From: Anoxybacteroides rupiense
GTDB lineage: Bacteria; Bacillota; Bacilli; Bacillales; Anoxybacillaceae
Reading direction: 5' to 3'
DNA length: 64,000 nucleotides
Assembly (NCBI RefSeq): GCF_014196195.1
Contig: NZ_JACIDF010000001.1
Location: forward strand, 62,001 to 126,000
Each line of letters starts with the position of its first letter. Position 1 is the first letter of the stretch. Below the pieces are notes generated by a model. That model was not told the origin of the DNA and did no database searches. It saw only the letters and a list, made by a program, of their open reading frames with translations. The position numbers were made by a program, and so were the translations under genes. Of the stretch, positions 42,928-51,496 are shown piece by piece.

Positions 42928-44796
42928 TTATTCTTTCACTTCTTTTTTCCACAGACCAATCATCAAGGCTGTGACGATGGATCCTATTAAAATAGCAAGT
43001 ATATATAACCATGGACTTCCTTTGACGATCGGAATGACAAAAATTCCGCCATGCGGCGCTGGAAGGCCGATTTTAAACAGCATCGTTAACGCTCCGGCAA
43101 TCGCCGACCCGACAATAATCGAAGGGATGACACGCACCGGATCGGCGGCTGCAAATGGAATGGCTCCTTCCGTAATAAACGTGGCGCCCATAATATAACA
43201 TGTTTTTCCAGCTTCCCGTTCCGCTTTTGTAAATTTACGCTTAAACAATGTCGTGGCCAAGGCCAGACCGAGCGGAGGAACCATCCCTCCTGCCATAATC
43301 GCCGCATGTGGAGCGTAATTTCCGGCATCAATCATGGCAAGTCCGAATGTAAAGGCCGCTTTATTAATCGGTCCACCCATATCAATCGCCATCATTCCGC
43401 CAAGAATGAGTCCCAATAGTACAAGATTCCCTGTTCCCAGACTGGAAAGCCAATGCTTCATTCCATCATTTAATGCTTTTACTGGATCGACAATTACATA
43501 CAGCATAATAAACCCAGTTATAAGAATACCAAATAGCGGATAAATCAATACAGGCTTAATGCCTTCAAACGCAGCAGGGAGCTTATGAAAGGCTTTCTTA
43601 AGTCCAACCACTAAATATCCGGCTAAAAAGCCTGCGATTAATCCTCCTAAAAATCCAGCCCCGCCATTAGCTGCGATAAATCCACCAACCATTCCTGGCG
43701 CAAATCCTGGGCGATCAGCAATGCTCATGGCAATGAACCCCGCAAGCACAGGAATCATAAGCGCAAAGGCGTTGCCGCTTCCAATATCCATCAATGCCTT
43801 GGCTAATGGATGAAACGATGGATCGTTTGGATCAAAGGCTTTGATTCCAAACAGGAAGGAGATCGCAATCAAAATCCCCCCGCCGACCACGAACGGAAGC
43901 ATGTTTGATACGCCGTTCATCAAATGCTTGTAAAAGCCTGTACGTCCTTTCACATGAGTTGATTCCAGCTTGGCCCCACTTCCTTGATAGACGGGTGCTT
44001 CTTGCTTTAAGGCCTGCTCAATCAGCCTTTCCGGTTGGCGGATCGCTTGAGCAACAGGCACTTGCAGCACAGGCTTCCCTCTGAAGCGCTCCATTTCTAC
44101 TTGCTTATCTGCCGCAACGATAACAGCAGATGCTTCTTCAATCTCTTTCGCTGTTAATTCATTTTTGACACCGCTTGAACCGTTCGTTTCAACTTTGATG
44201 TCGATATTCATTTCTTTCGCTTTCGCTTTGAGCGCATCAGCCGCCATATACGTATGGGCAATTCCGGTTGGACAAGCTGTAACCGCTACTATTTTTTTTG
44301 CTGAAGCTGGCGCCGTTTCAGGCTCTATCTCTTCTGCCGCTTCTTTTTCTTTGATGACAGAAAGCAGCGCTTCCTTAGTTGAAGCGCTTTCAACACGTGA
44401 ACGAAATGCGGCATCCATCAGCATGGATGATAGACGGGCGAGCGCTTCCAAATGAGTGTGATCCGCCCCATCCGGAGCAGCAATCATAAAAAATAAATGG
44501 CTTGGCTTTCCGTCCAATGCGTCATAATCGATTCCAGGATTAGATCGGCCAAAGGCCACCGCCGGTCTGGCCACCGCGGATGTTTTCGCATGAGGAATGG
44601 CAATTCCATCACCGATTCCCGTCGTACTCTGCGCTTCACGGAGCAAAACCGCCTCTTTAAACGCTTTCAAATCATGCAATACACCTGCTTGCTCTAATGT
44701 TTGAGCAAGCTCGTCAATAATTTCCTCCTTTGTTCTCGCTTTCGCCTCAAGAACAATCGTTTCCTCTGTTAATAAATCCGTAATTTTCACGATCAC
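42928..44796 (-). CDS. fruA: Fructose PTS transporter EIIABC
   Basis: 622 residues. Domain order: EIIA (about 1-150, active histidine in IAIPHAKT), EIIB (about 165-270, active cysteine in VTACPTGIAHTYMAADAL) and the EIIC membrane domain (about 285-615, with GFIAMSIADRPGFAPGMVGG and GPINKAAFTFG). Imports fructose as fructose 1-phosphate. GTG start at 44796 behind AAAAGGAGG; 9 bases after fruK. Third gene of fruRKA. Confidence 0.96.
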   Translation of the reverse strand: MIVKITDLLTEETIVLEAKARTKEEIIDELAQTLEQAGVLHDLKAFKEAVLLREAQSTTGIGDGIAIPHAKTSAVARPAVAFGRSNPGIDYDALDGKPSHLFFMIAAPDGADHTHLEALARLSSMLMDAAFRSRVESASTKEALLSVIKEKEAAEEIEPETAPASAKKIVAVTACPTGIAHTYMAADALKAKAKEMNIDIKVETNGSSGVKNELTAKEIEEASAVIVAADKQVEMERFRGKPVLQVPVAQAIRQPERLIEQALKQEAPVYQGSGAKLESTHVKGRTGFYKHLMNGVSNMLPFVVGGGILIAISFLFGIKAFDPNDPSFHPLAKALMDIGSGNAFALMIPVLAGFIAMSIADRPGFAPGMVGGFIAANGGAGFLGGLIAGFLAGYLVVGLKKAFHKLPAAFEGIKPVLIYPLFGILITGFIMLYVIVDPVKALNDGMKHWLSSLGTGNLVLLGLILGGMMAIDMGGPINKAAFTFGLAMIDAGNYAPHAAIMAGGMVPPLGLALATTLFKRKFTKAEREAGKTCYIMGATFITEGAIPFAAADPVRVIPSIIVGSAIAGALTMLFKIGLPAPHGGIFVIPIVKGSPWLYILAILIGSIVTALMIGLWKKEVKE

Positions 44797-44805
44797 ACCC
44801 TCCTT

Positions 44806-45717
44806 TTAAATGCGCATGATTTTTACTTGGCCAAGCAACCGCTCGACATTTTCTTTTGTGCATAAGTCTTGCGAAAAAGCGGTAGCGCTTCCGGATGCGA
44901 CACTATAAGCAAATGATTCTTCTACACTTTTTCCGCTCGTATAGGCAGCTAGAAAGCCTGCGACCATCGAATCACCAGCGCCAACCGAATTTCTTACCGC
45001 TCCCTTCGGCGCTTCAGCAAACAGCGCGGTTTCCTTATCAAAAAAGAACGCTCCCTCTCCTGCAAGTGAGACAATGACATGCTTCACACCCCATTCAACT
45101 AGGCGGCGTCCATATATGGCGGCCTCTCTTTTCGAATGAAAAACCGTATCAAATAATTCTCCTAGCTCGCGATGATTCGGCTTCATTAAAAACGGCTGGT
45201 CGTTCATGAGCCTCTTTAGGGCGGGGCCGCTTGTATCCACGATCACTTTTACCTGCGCTTTTTTCGCCACGTCCATGATTTGTTCATAAAAACGCACAGA
45301 AAGCGAGGAAGGAATGCTGCCAGCCAGCACGAGAAAGTCATCAGGCCGCAAACATTGAATTTTTTTGAGCATTTCCTTTTGCGAATCAAAGGAAATCGTC
45401 GGGCCTTTTCCATTAATTTCGGTTTCTTTTCCCGATTTTAATTTAATATTAATTCGCGTATCTTCCGGCACTTTGACAAAATCAAACTGAATATTTTCGC
45501 TCTGTAATTCATGCTCAATAAAGGCTCCTGTAAATCCACCAATAAAGCCTAAAGCCGTATTTGGCACACCAAGACGTCTCAGTACGCGCGATACATTAAT
45601 TCCTTTTCCACCTGGAAAGGTCGTTGCACTCAACGCTCGATTCAGTTCACCAATTTGAAAATGATCTACTTCGACAATATAGTCAACAGAAGGATTTAGT
45701 GTACATGTATAAATCAT
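44806..45717 (-). CDS. fruK: 1-phosphofructokinase
   Basis: 303 residues of the PfkB/ribokinase fold. Phosphorylates fructose 1-phosphate to the 1,6-bisphosphate. Motifs: IYTCTLNPSVDYIVEV, the di-glycine hinge FPGGKGINVSRVLRRLG, LAGSIPSSL and the catalytic-base loop VRNSVGAGDSMVAGFLAA. Overlaps the fruR stop by four bases (ATGA) and is followed by fruA. Confidence 0.96.
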   Translation of the reverse strand: MIYTCTLNPSVDYIVEVDHFQIGELNRALSATTFPGGKGINVSRVLRRLGVPNTALGFIGGFTGAFIEHELQSENIQFDFVKVPEDTRINIKLKSGKETEINGKGPTISFDSQKEMLKKIQCLRPDDFLVLAGSIPSSLSVRFYEQIMDVAKKAQVKVIVDTSGPALKRLMNDQPFLMKPNHRELGELFDTVFHSKREAAIYGRRLVEWGVKHVIVSLAGEGAFFFDKETALFAEAPKGAVRNSVGAGDSMVAGFLAAYTSGKSVEESFAYSVASGSATAFSQDLCTKENVERLLGQVKIMRI

Positions 45718-46466
45718 TTTGTCACAACCTTAACCTCGGTCTTTGCTTCGTATTGTTCCAGCAGTTCTTCATCTAACTCATCTGTAATAATCGTGGCCGC
45801 TGGCAAATCGGCAATTTTCGCAAATGTGCTTTCATTTATTTTCGAGTGGTCTGCTAAAACATAGGCTTGCCGAGAAAGCTTAATCGCCATGCTTTTCACC
45901 ATCGCTTCTTCCGGATCTGGTGTTGTGTATCCGTATTCAAGATGGATGCCATTCACACCAATAAAGCATTTGTCAAAGCTATAATTTTCTAATGAATGAA
46001 GCGCCCCGCGTCCAATTAGCGCCTTTGTTTTCTTTTTAATCAATCCCCCTAGCAAATAAGTGGGAATATTTTTCTCCAGCAATGCTTCTAAATGAGTGAT
46101 GCCGTTGGTCACAACAATAAGATCTTTGTCATTTAAATGCGGTATCAATTCAAGAGTCGTTGTGCCTGCATCTAAGTAAATGCAATCGCCAGCTTCAACA
46201 AAACCCGCAGCATATTGAGCGATCATTCGTTTTTCTTGTATATACTTTTCTGATTTCTCAAGTATGCTCAATTCCTCTCTTTTTTGATGCAAAACAGCAG
46301 CTCCTCCATGAACGCGCCGCAATTTTTTCTCCTTCTCCAGTTGGTTTAAATCGCGGCGAATGGTTGATTCGGAAGACGCCGTTGCTTCAACCAGTTCCTG
46401 CAATTTCACAACCTTTTTTTCTGCTAATAGTTCTAGAATCAGGCGATGTCTTTCCGCTGTCAGCAC
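45714..46466 (-). CDS. fruR: DeoR-family repressor of the fructose operon
   Basis: 250 residues. N-terminal winged helix (LTAERHRLILELLAEKKVVKLQELVEATASSESTIRRDLNQLE), then the sugar-phosphate sensor domain with YLDAGTTTLEL and TNGITHLEALL. Expected to release DNA when fructose 1-phosphate accumulates. Operator-like repeats at 46526-46597 lie in its own promoter region, so the whole fruRKA operon is likely autoregulated. Confidence 0.95.
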   Translation of the reverse strand: MLTAERHRLILELLAEKKVVKLQELVEATASSESTIRRDLNQLEKEKKLRRVHGGAAVLHQKREELSILEKSEKYIQEKRMIAQYAAGFVEAGDCIYLDAGTTTLELIPHLNDKDLIVVTNGITHLEALLEKNIPTYLLGGLIKKKTKALIGRGALHSLENYSFDKCFIGVNGIHLEYGYTTPDPEEAMVKSMAIKLSRQAYVLADHSKINESTFAKIADLPAATIITDELDEELLEQYEAKTEVKVVTK

Positions 46467-46525
46467 GGTCTCACCTCCCCTTCTGAATCATATCGTTGCT
46501 TTCATCATATCGTATGGCGAACGAA

Positions 46526-46597
46526 AAATCAATCAAAAACAATCAAATTCATTCATAAAAAATCAAAATTTATCTATAAATCAATCAAAAATAATCA
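46526..46597 (-). promoter_or_regulatory. Tandem FruR operator repeats
   Basis: AAATCAATCAAAAACAATCA (46526-46545) and AAATCAATCAAAAATAATCA (46578-46597) differ at one base and start 52 bases apart, close to five helical turns. Further AATCAAA units lie between. Such repeated A/T-rich boxes are typical of DeoR-type sugar regulators. Confidence 0.7.
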
Positions 46598-46635
46598 TTC
46601 CCGATAAATACAGCTTGAAGGTCGAACAAAAGGTC

Positions 46636-46684
46636 TCTAAAAAATAACGGCCGAAGATAAGTCCACATACTCATCTTCGGCCGT
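46636..46684 (-). terminator. Terminator of the GGDEF/HD-GYP gene
   Basis: ACGGCCGAAGAT (46647-46658) pairs with ATCTTCGGCCGT (46673-46684); minus-strand T-run TATTTTTT follows. Its flanks and stem closely match the terminator at 51365-51411. Confidence 0.85.
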
Positions 46685-46721
46685 CAAAAAACAACACGAA
46701 CTCTAATATTCATATACATGG

Positions 46722-48548
46722 CTAGCGATTCGTCCGCTCCAAACGCGGCATATATTGCGTTTCGATAAACTGAATAAACTGCTGGGCATAATAAGGGTCA
46801 AACTGTGTTCCTGCACAGGCGCGTAGTTCGGCCACAGCTTCTTCAAATGTCTTGGTGGGCTGATACGGGCGCTCTGTTGTCATCGCATCAAAGGAATCGA
46901 TGATGCATAAGATGCGAGCCAGCTTCGGAATTTCCTCTCCTTTTAATCCATATGGATAGCCTTTTCCATCATATCGTTCATGGTGAAGCTCAACAAGCGG
47001 CAGCACATCTTCAAACCGGCGATTCGAAGCTAAAATTTCTTTTCCCCATATCACGTGCTTTTGGATAATTTCCCATTCATGAGGCTCCAGCTTTCCTTTT
47101 TTATTTAAAATGTCGCGCGGCACTTCGATCTTTCCGATATCGTGAATAAGCGCTCCTAAAATAAGCGTTTGTTTTTCATGATCGGTTAGATCAAGCCGTT
47201 CACTGAATTCAAGCGCATACGTAAAGACCCGCTTGCTGTGACGGTACGTATAGACATCCTTTGACAAAAAAATTCTCAACAGCTGCTCCATGTCCTCCAA
47301 ATCTTCTTTAAATTCAATTTGACTCCAACAAATATTTTCCTCGTCATATATTTGTACATTATTCTTTCCTTGCGCTTTTGCATAATACATGGCTTGATCT
47401 GCTTTATGAATTAACTCACCGCTGTCATACATTCCTTTTTCATATTCAGCAATTCCACAGGAAAAAGAAAGACAGCGATAAGGAACATATTCAACACCAA
47501 TAAAATACGTATCATTCACTTTTTTACGCAGCCGATCGAGAAATAAAAAGGCCGCTTCTTTCGTTGTGTTCGGCATTAAAATGGCAAATTCTTCGCCGCC
47601 ATAACGCGCCACAATATAATTTTTCTCCTTTGTTTCGGCTTGCAATAAATCACCGAAAAACTTCAACAGCTCGTCCCCGCGCAAATGGCCATTGCAATCG
47701 TTATATTTTTTAAAATCATCCAAATCCAGCAACGCGAGGCAAAAAGATTGCGGCAACTTTTTCACATCTGCAAAATGTTCTTTTAACGTTTCTTTAAAAA
47801 AACCATGATTGTACAAACCCGTTAAATCATCCCGATTCGCTCGTTCAGCGACGGATTGATATAGCTGCAAAAACTTTCGAAATACAAATGAAAGCAATGT
47901 GACTAAAACAGTAAATAAAAATAAACCAAAGAATCTCTGCTCATTTAATAAAATAGTTAAAACTAAAGAAAGGAGAAGTGTAACAAAGTAGCTGACAGTA
48001 GACTCTAACAATACTCCCATATCAAAAGTACCTTTAAATATTTGACCAGAAAAAAAGAAGAACAGAAACATTAATGTCACATTTATACTAAAATATACTA
48101 CTAAACTAATCATGTATGGCCATAAATTATACGTATTGATTGCACCAATTTTTCCATTAAATAAAAGAAAAGAATAATACGCTCCCAGAATCATTAAACA
48201 GTACATGGAAAAATTAAAGAGATGTCTCCATAAGGACATTTTACGTCTGTAAAAAAGCTCTACTATACTACAAAGCAGCAGAACTTTTAAAGCTAAATCC
48301 GTTCCGTACAAAAATAAGGTGGCAAGATATACCGACGAATCCATTGAAAATGAATTATCTTTTGGCGGAAGATTGATTAGAAAAAAATTTAACAAAGTAA
48401 TCGAGCCAGCTAGCATATAAATTAAAACCCAATCCTCTAGGGATTGAGTATGAAAGTGATCTTTTATAACAATCAGAGATATTCCTAAAATTGAGATAAA
48501 TAATGTATAGATCTTTTCATGGCTTTTCAAATCTACCTTTACAAACAT
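46722..48548 (-). CDS. Membrane c-di-GMP protein with GGDEF and HD-GYP domains
   Basis: 608 residues. Seven or so N-terminal membrane helices (about 12-225) form a sensor, then a GGDEF cyclase domain with an intact active site GGEEF (317-321), then an HD-GYP phosphodiesterase domain with HD (469-470), HH (522-523) and GYP (530-532). Both catalytic centres look intact, so it could make and break c-di-GMP depending on its input. It lies just downstream of a 30-residue peptide gene and a DUF5317 gene on the same strand, with a terminator after it. Confidence 0.92.
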   Translation of the reverse strand: MFVKVDLKSHEKIYTLFISILGISLIVIKDHFHTQSLEDWVLIYMLAGSITLLNFFLINLPPKDNSFSMDSSVYLATLFLYGTDLALKVLLLCSIVELFYRRKMSLWRHLFNFSMYCLMILGAYYSFLLFNGKIGAINTYNLWPYMISLVVYFSINVTLMFLFFFFSGQIFKGTFDMGVLLESTVSYFVTLLLSLVLTILLNEQRFFGLFLFTVLVTLLSFVFRKFLQLYQSVAERANRDDLTGLYNHGFFKETLKEHFADVKKLPQSFCLALLDLDDFKKYNDCNGHLRGDELLKFFGDLLQAETKEKNYIVARYGGEEFAILMPNTTKEAAFLFLDRLRKKVNDTYFIGVEYVPYRCLSFSCGIAEYEKGMYDSGELIHKADQAMYYAKAQGKNNVQIYDEENICWSQIEFKEDLEDMEQLLRIFLSKDVYTYRHSKRVFTYALEFSERLDLTDHEKQTLILGALIHDIGKIEVPRDILNKKGKLEPHEWEIIQKHVIWGKEILASNRRFEDVLPLVELHHERYDGKGYPYGLKGEEIPKLARILCIIDSFDAMTTERPYQPTKTFEEAVAELRACAGTQFDPYYAQQFIQFIETQYMPRLERTNR

Positions 48549-48617
48549 ATTAAATCACTCTCATTATAAGAATTTTAAGAAGGAGTAGTATCATAACTAC
48601 TCTCCTTCTTTGTTAAA

Positions 48618-48710
48618 TTAACCACCAAGTTTATATCCCGATGTCAACGCCACGATAACAGAACCGATGATTAATAGGTTCACAAGCACTTTTTTAACGG
48701 TTACGTTCAT
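48618..48710 (-). CDS. 30-residue hydrophobic peptide upstream of the c-di-GMP gene
   Basis: Starts MNVTVKKVL, has a hydrophobic centre (NLLIIGSVIVAL) and ends TSGYKLGG. One membrane or signal-type helix with a short polar, glycine-ended tail. GGGAGGTGAACAGG overlaps the end of the DUF5317 gene, 5 bases before the ATG, so the two are translationally coupled. Too short for standard gene finders. It might be a pheromone precursor or a small regulatory membrane peptide for the adjacent GGDEF/HD-GYP sensor. No family recognised. Confidence 0.6.
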   Translation of the reverse strand: MNVTVKKVLVNLLIIGSVIVALTSGYKLGG

Positions 48711-48715
48711 CCTGT

Positions 48716-49297
48716 TCACCTCCCTTCATGGGCGGTTTGATGTGAAGAAGGATTATTCTGTCCATTCACCATAAGATGCTGAACAAAGAGAAACGCTCCT
48801 ACATTCATGACCACATCGCCGATGCTGATTACTTGCCGGCGCGGATATGGCGGGGAAAGCGGAATAATGTCTCCTAAAAACGGCAAAACAGTGGAAGCGT
48901 GAATCGCTTCATGCTTTCCATATATGCCAGCCTTCAAAATTTCGACATACTCCCGCCCAAGCGTTTGTGCAGCTTCAATGGAAACAGGCATCCTTCCGCC
49001 GTTGACTGCCATAACAATGAAATTCAAAAACACTCCTGCAAAAATCACCAAAAAACCCGGCTGGTGTCGATTCATCCAGAGAAAAATCAGGCCAACTACA
49101 TAAATCAAAAGAAACAAGACATTGCTAGCTTGACCAATTATATCTATTTTATTTTGCAACATAAAAATACAAATTTCAATCCCTAGTAAAATAGGAAAAA
49201 GCCAGCCGCCGCGCAAGTTTATATGGGCAATCCCTTTAAAATTTCCCCCGCGCAATAAACCGATTAATAATGATAAAAGAATACCGTCATAAACCAT
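48716..49297 (-). CDS. DUF5317 membrane protein
   Basis: 193 residues with five or six membrane segments and conserved VNGGRMPVS and GDIIPLSPPYPRRQVISIGDVVMNVGAFLFVQ blocks, the hallmark of DUF5317. Function unknown. Members occur near small peptides or HD-GYP proteins in Firmicutes. Coupled to the 30-residue peptide gene downstream, and in the same orientation as the GGDEF/HD-GYP gene. Confidence 0.82.
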   Translation of the reverse strand: MVYDGILLSLLIGLLRGGNFKGIAHINLRGGWLFPILLGIEICIFMLQNKIDIIGQASNVLFLLIYVVGLIFLWMNRHQPGFLVIFAGVFLNFIVMAVNGGRMPVSIEAAQTLGREYVEILKAGIYGKHEAIHASTVLPFLGDIIPLSPPYPRRQVISIGDVVMNVGAFLFVQHLMVNGQNNPSSHQTAHEGR

Positions 49298-49984
49298 CTT
49301 TTACTCTCCTTTACCTCTCGCACCTTCCATCAATCGTCAAAATTCGCGCGCATGCCCTATGCCATCTCATTCTCTGAATCTATATACATCCACCTTGCGA
49401 AGAACTGGGAAGTCAATGGTTGGAGGCCAGTCCAAGCACTTGCTTTTCTCATGCAAAAACCAGAAAAAATATTTAGAAAATTATTACCCTTTATATCCAT
49501 TAAATCTATTCTTGTATAAAAATGTAAATAGGAGTTTAGAACTATTTATATCAAGATATCTTTCAATCGCCCTTCTTCTCGTTTCAAACTCTATTATACA
49601 GCTTAAAGCGAAGCAGCCGGCTTATCGACCTCACACCTTTCCTTTGCGTCATGCATCTTGATGACGAAAACGGTCGTCCGAATACCCTATCTGATCATTG
49701 GCGAGAGAAATGTGGACACATTCCATTCATACCGTTGCACTCGATTACACCACGAAAAGAAAGATTCATTCCGTTCTCTATCGATCATTTCGCATAACAA
49801 ATGGCCGAGCGGCACCGCCTTTCACTGCCTGCCAAGCGATGATCTTCGGCCACCTTTCAAAAGGAGAAGGCGTTCCAGCGCATTTTCCCCGTTGTCCTCT
49901 CCTTCACTTAGAGGTAGGATTGTCTTACTTGCTTCTATCGTTTTTGTCCCCCTAAATGCCCCTCCCGGAAAAAATAACCACGAT
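49298..49984. other. Long region without supported genes
   Basis: Several short plus-strand frames (49658-50038 and 49698-49955 among them) lack ribosome-binding sites and recognisable content. A stretch near 49890-49925 (TTAGAGGTAGGATTGTCTTACT) faintly resembles the hairpin of the TTTAA-bounded repeats. Nothing firm is seen. Confidence 0.35.
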
Positions 49985-50944
49985 TTATATCGCTTTATTT
50001 TTTATGAGCTTGATCGGAAATACCATATGCTCTGCTAACTCCGGAACATCAATAAACGGATTGCGATTGCCTTGAATCAGAAAAATGGCTTGATTTCGAT
50101 GTCTTTCATAAAGCGTAGCGGGAAACTGTTTGTGCCAGCGAATAAGCAACGGAACATCAATTTTACGGCGGACTCCCTTGGCAATTTGCGTCGGATAGCG
50201 CAGTAAAAAATATAACATCGCCCTTGCCACTGTCCCTTTTCCGTATTCCGGTTCAAAAAAGCCATTTTCAGCGACGCCGCAATGATTTTGAATCAGTTCA
50301 TCAGGTGATTCTGGTTCATAGAAGGGAAAGTCAGCATATGGAAAGTTAGAGCGGACCGTATTGCATTCCGGCTGGCACACAAACAGATGATGCAAATCTC
50401 CTTTCATCGGCTCTCGCGCTCCAAACCATGATTGCGGCACAACATGCTCCGTGTTAAATTTAAATTGCTGTTCAATCCCTTTTATCTTTTGTTCGACATT
50501 CAATTCACTTTTTCTTATTTTTTTTAACAGCAGCCGGAATTCCTCATATCTCTTTTTAACGATTTCATAATCTCGGACAATCATCGCTTCCGGGGCCTTT
50601 TTCTCTCCTGAATAAATGCTTTGAACGGAGCCATCCGGATGAAGATCGACCCATGTATACAAATACTCATCCTTACTGAAAAAATACGGCAATCTCCGCT
50701 TATGCGTTTTTGTAATCAGTTCGTGATACTGTACAAACAGGGACAGCTTATCCGCTTGATGCTCAATCTTCCGGTAATATCTCTTAATCGCTTGACCATC
50801 TTTTGTTTCATCGTAATAGATCCTTGCATCCGCTTGGATTTGCTGCTGGTTTTCCTTCAATACCATCAACTGCGTATCGCAGTCCTCGCAATTCCACTGT
50901 TCAAGCTCCTGAACACTTTTCAACAGGTTCATTTCATTTTCCAT
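49985..50944 (-). CDS. Endonuclease I (EndA/NucM) family nuclease without signal peptide
   Basis: 319 residues starting MENEMNLLKSVQELEQWNCEDC. The beta-beta-alpha-metal motif appears as FNTEHVVPQSWFG, then GDLHHLFVCQPECNTVRSNFPY, NGFFEPEYGKGTVARAMLYFLLRYP and RNQAIFLIQGNRNPFIDVPELA, all typical of endonuclease I. Relatives such as Bacillus Bsn are secreted, but no signal peptide is seen here, nor in the longer frame to 50992. The N-terminal 150 residues are helical, ending in a coiled-coil-like segment. It may act inside the cell or need another export route. Confidence 0.82.
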   Translation of the reverse strand: MENEMNLLKSVQELEQWNCEDCDTQLMVLKENQQQIQADARIYYDETKDGQAIKRYYRKIEHQADKLSLFVQYHELITKTHKRRLPYFFSKDEYLYTWVDLHPDGSVQSIYSGEKKAPEAMIVRDYEIVKKRYEEFRLLLKKIRKSELNVEQKIKGIEQQFKFNTEHVVPQSWFGAREPMKGDLHHLFVCQPECNTVRSNFPYADFPFYEPESPDELIQNHCGVAENGFFEPEYGKGTVARAMLYFLLRYPTQIAKGVRRKIDVPLLIRWHKQFPATLYERHRNQAIFLIQGNRNPFIDVPELAEHMVFPIKLIKNKAI

Positions 50945-51496
50945 CTTCCTCCACCCGCCTTTTAGGAGGTTTATCCGCCGATTTTTAGGCAAACAACAAG
51001 CTTCTCTGTCCCCTGATTGATAAACGGCTGCATATGGATCGTCATTCTTTCTCTATATGGTACGTCAATGCTTGCTTTCTTGACCGTGCGCATCTTGTTT
51101 GGCTTTCCATTTTACACTAGAACGCCACGGGTCATTTGAATTCACTAGACAATGAGAAGACAACAAGGAAGGGGATGATGATTGATTGTTTCTTCTGTCT
51201 ACAACTAACGTAGCAGCTAGCTCTCAGGATGAAGCCGATGATGCAACTGGACAAATAAAATGGTGATTATCTGTATTATATCAAAAAAACCGATTGGCAG
51301 ATATTCACCATTTGAAAAACTGTCGAGGCATGCCTAGTAAGCAAGGTTCAGTAACTGGAAGCTCTGAAAAAATAGCGGCCGGAGGCAAGTTCAAAAACCT
51401 TCCTCCGGCCGTTGAAAAACCGCACGAGATCCATATGAATCAAGTGACCCTTATATAGACTTTTTCACTTAGCCGCTTTTCAGCCATGCTACCAGA
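50945..51496. other. Gene-free region upstream of the endonuclease gene
   Basis: About 550 bases with no gene. It contains the perfect palindrome AGGCATGCCT (near 51328-51337) and the terminator at 51365-51411. Confidence 0.4.
51365..51411 (-). terminator. Terminator of the NhaC-type antiporter gene
   Basis: CGGCCGGAGG (51376-51385) pairs with CCTCCGGCCG (51402-51411); minus-strand T-run TATTTTTTC follows. Nearly the same flanks (AAAAATA-rCGGCCG, then AAAAACnrCACGA) occur at 46636-46700. Confidence 0.85.

Noticed and set aside
46501-46610. CRISPR-like repeats before fruR
   Set aside because: Short A/T-rich direct repeats at operator spacing, no spacers and no cas genes.
49658-50038. 126-codon plus-strand frame
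   Set aside because: No start signal; overlaps the end of the endonuclease gene on the other strand.
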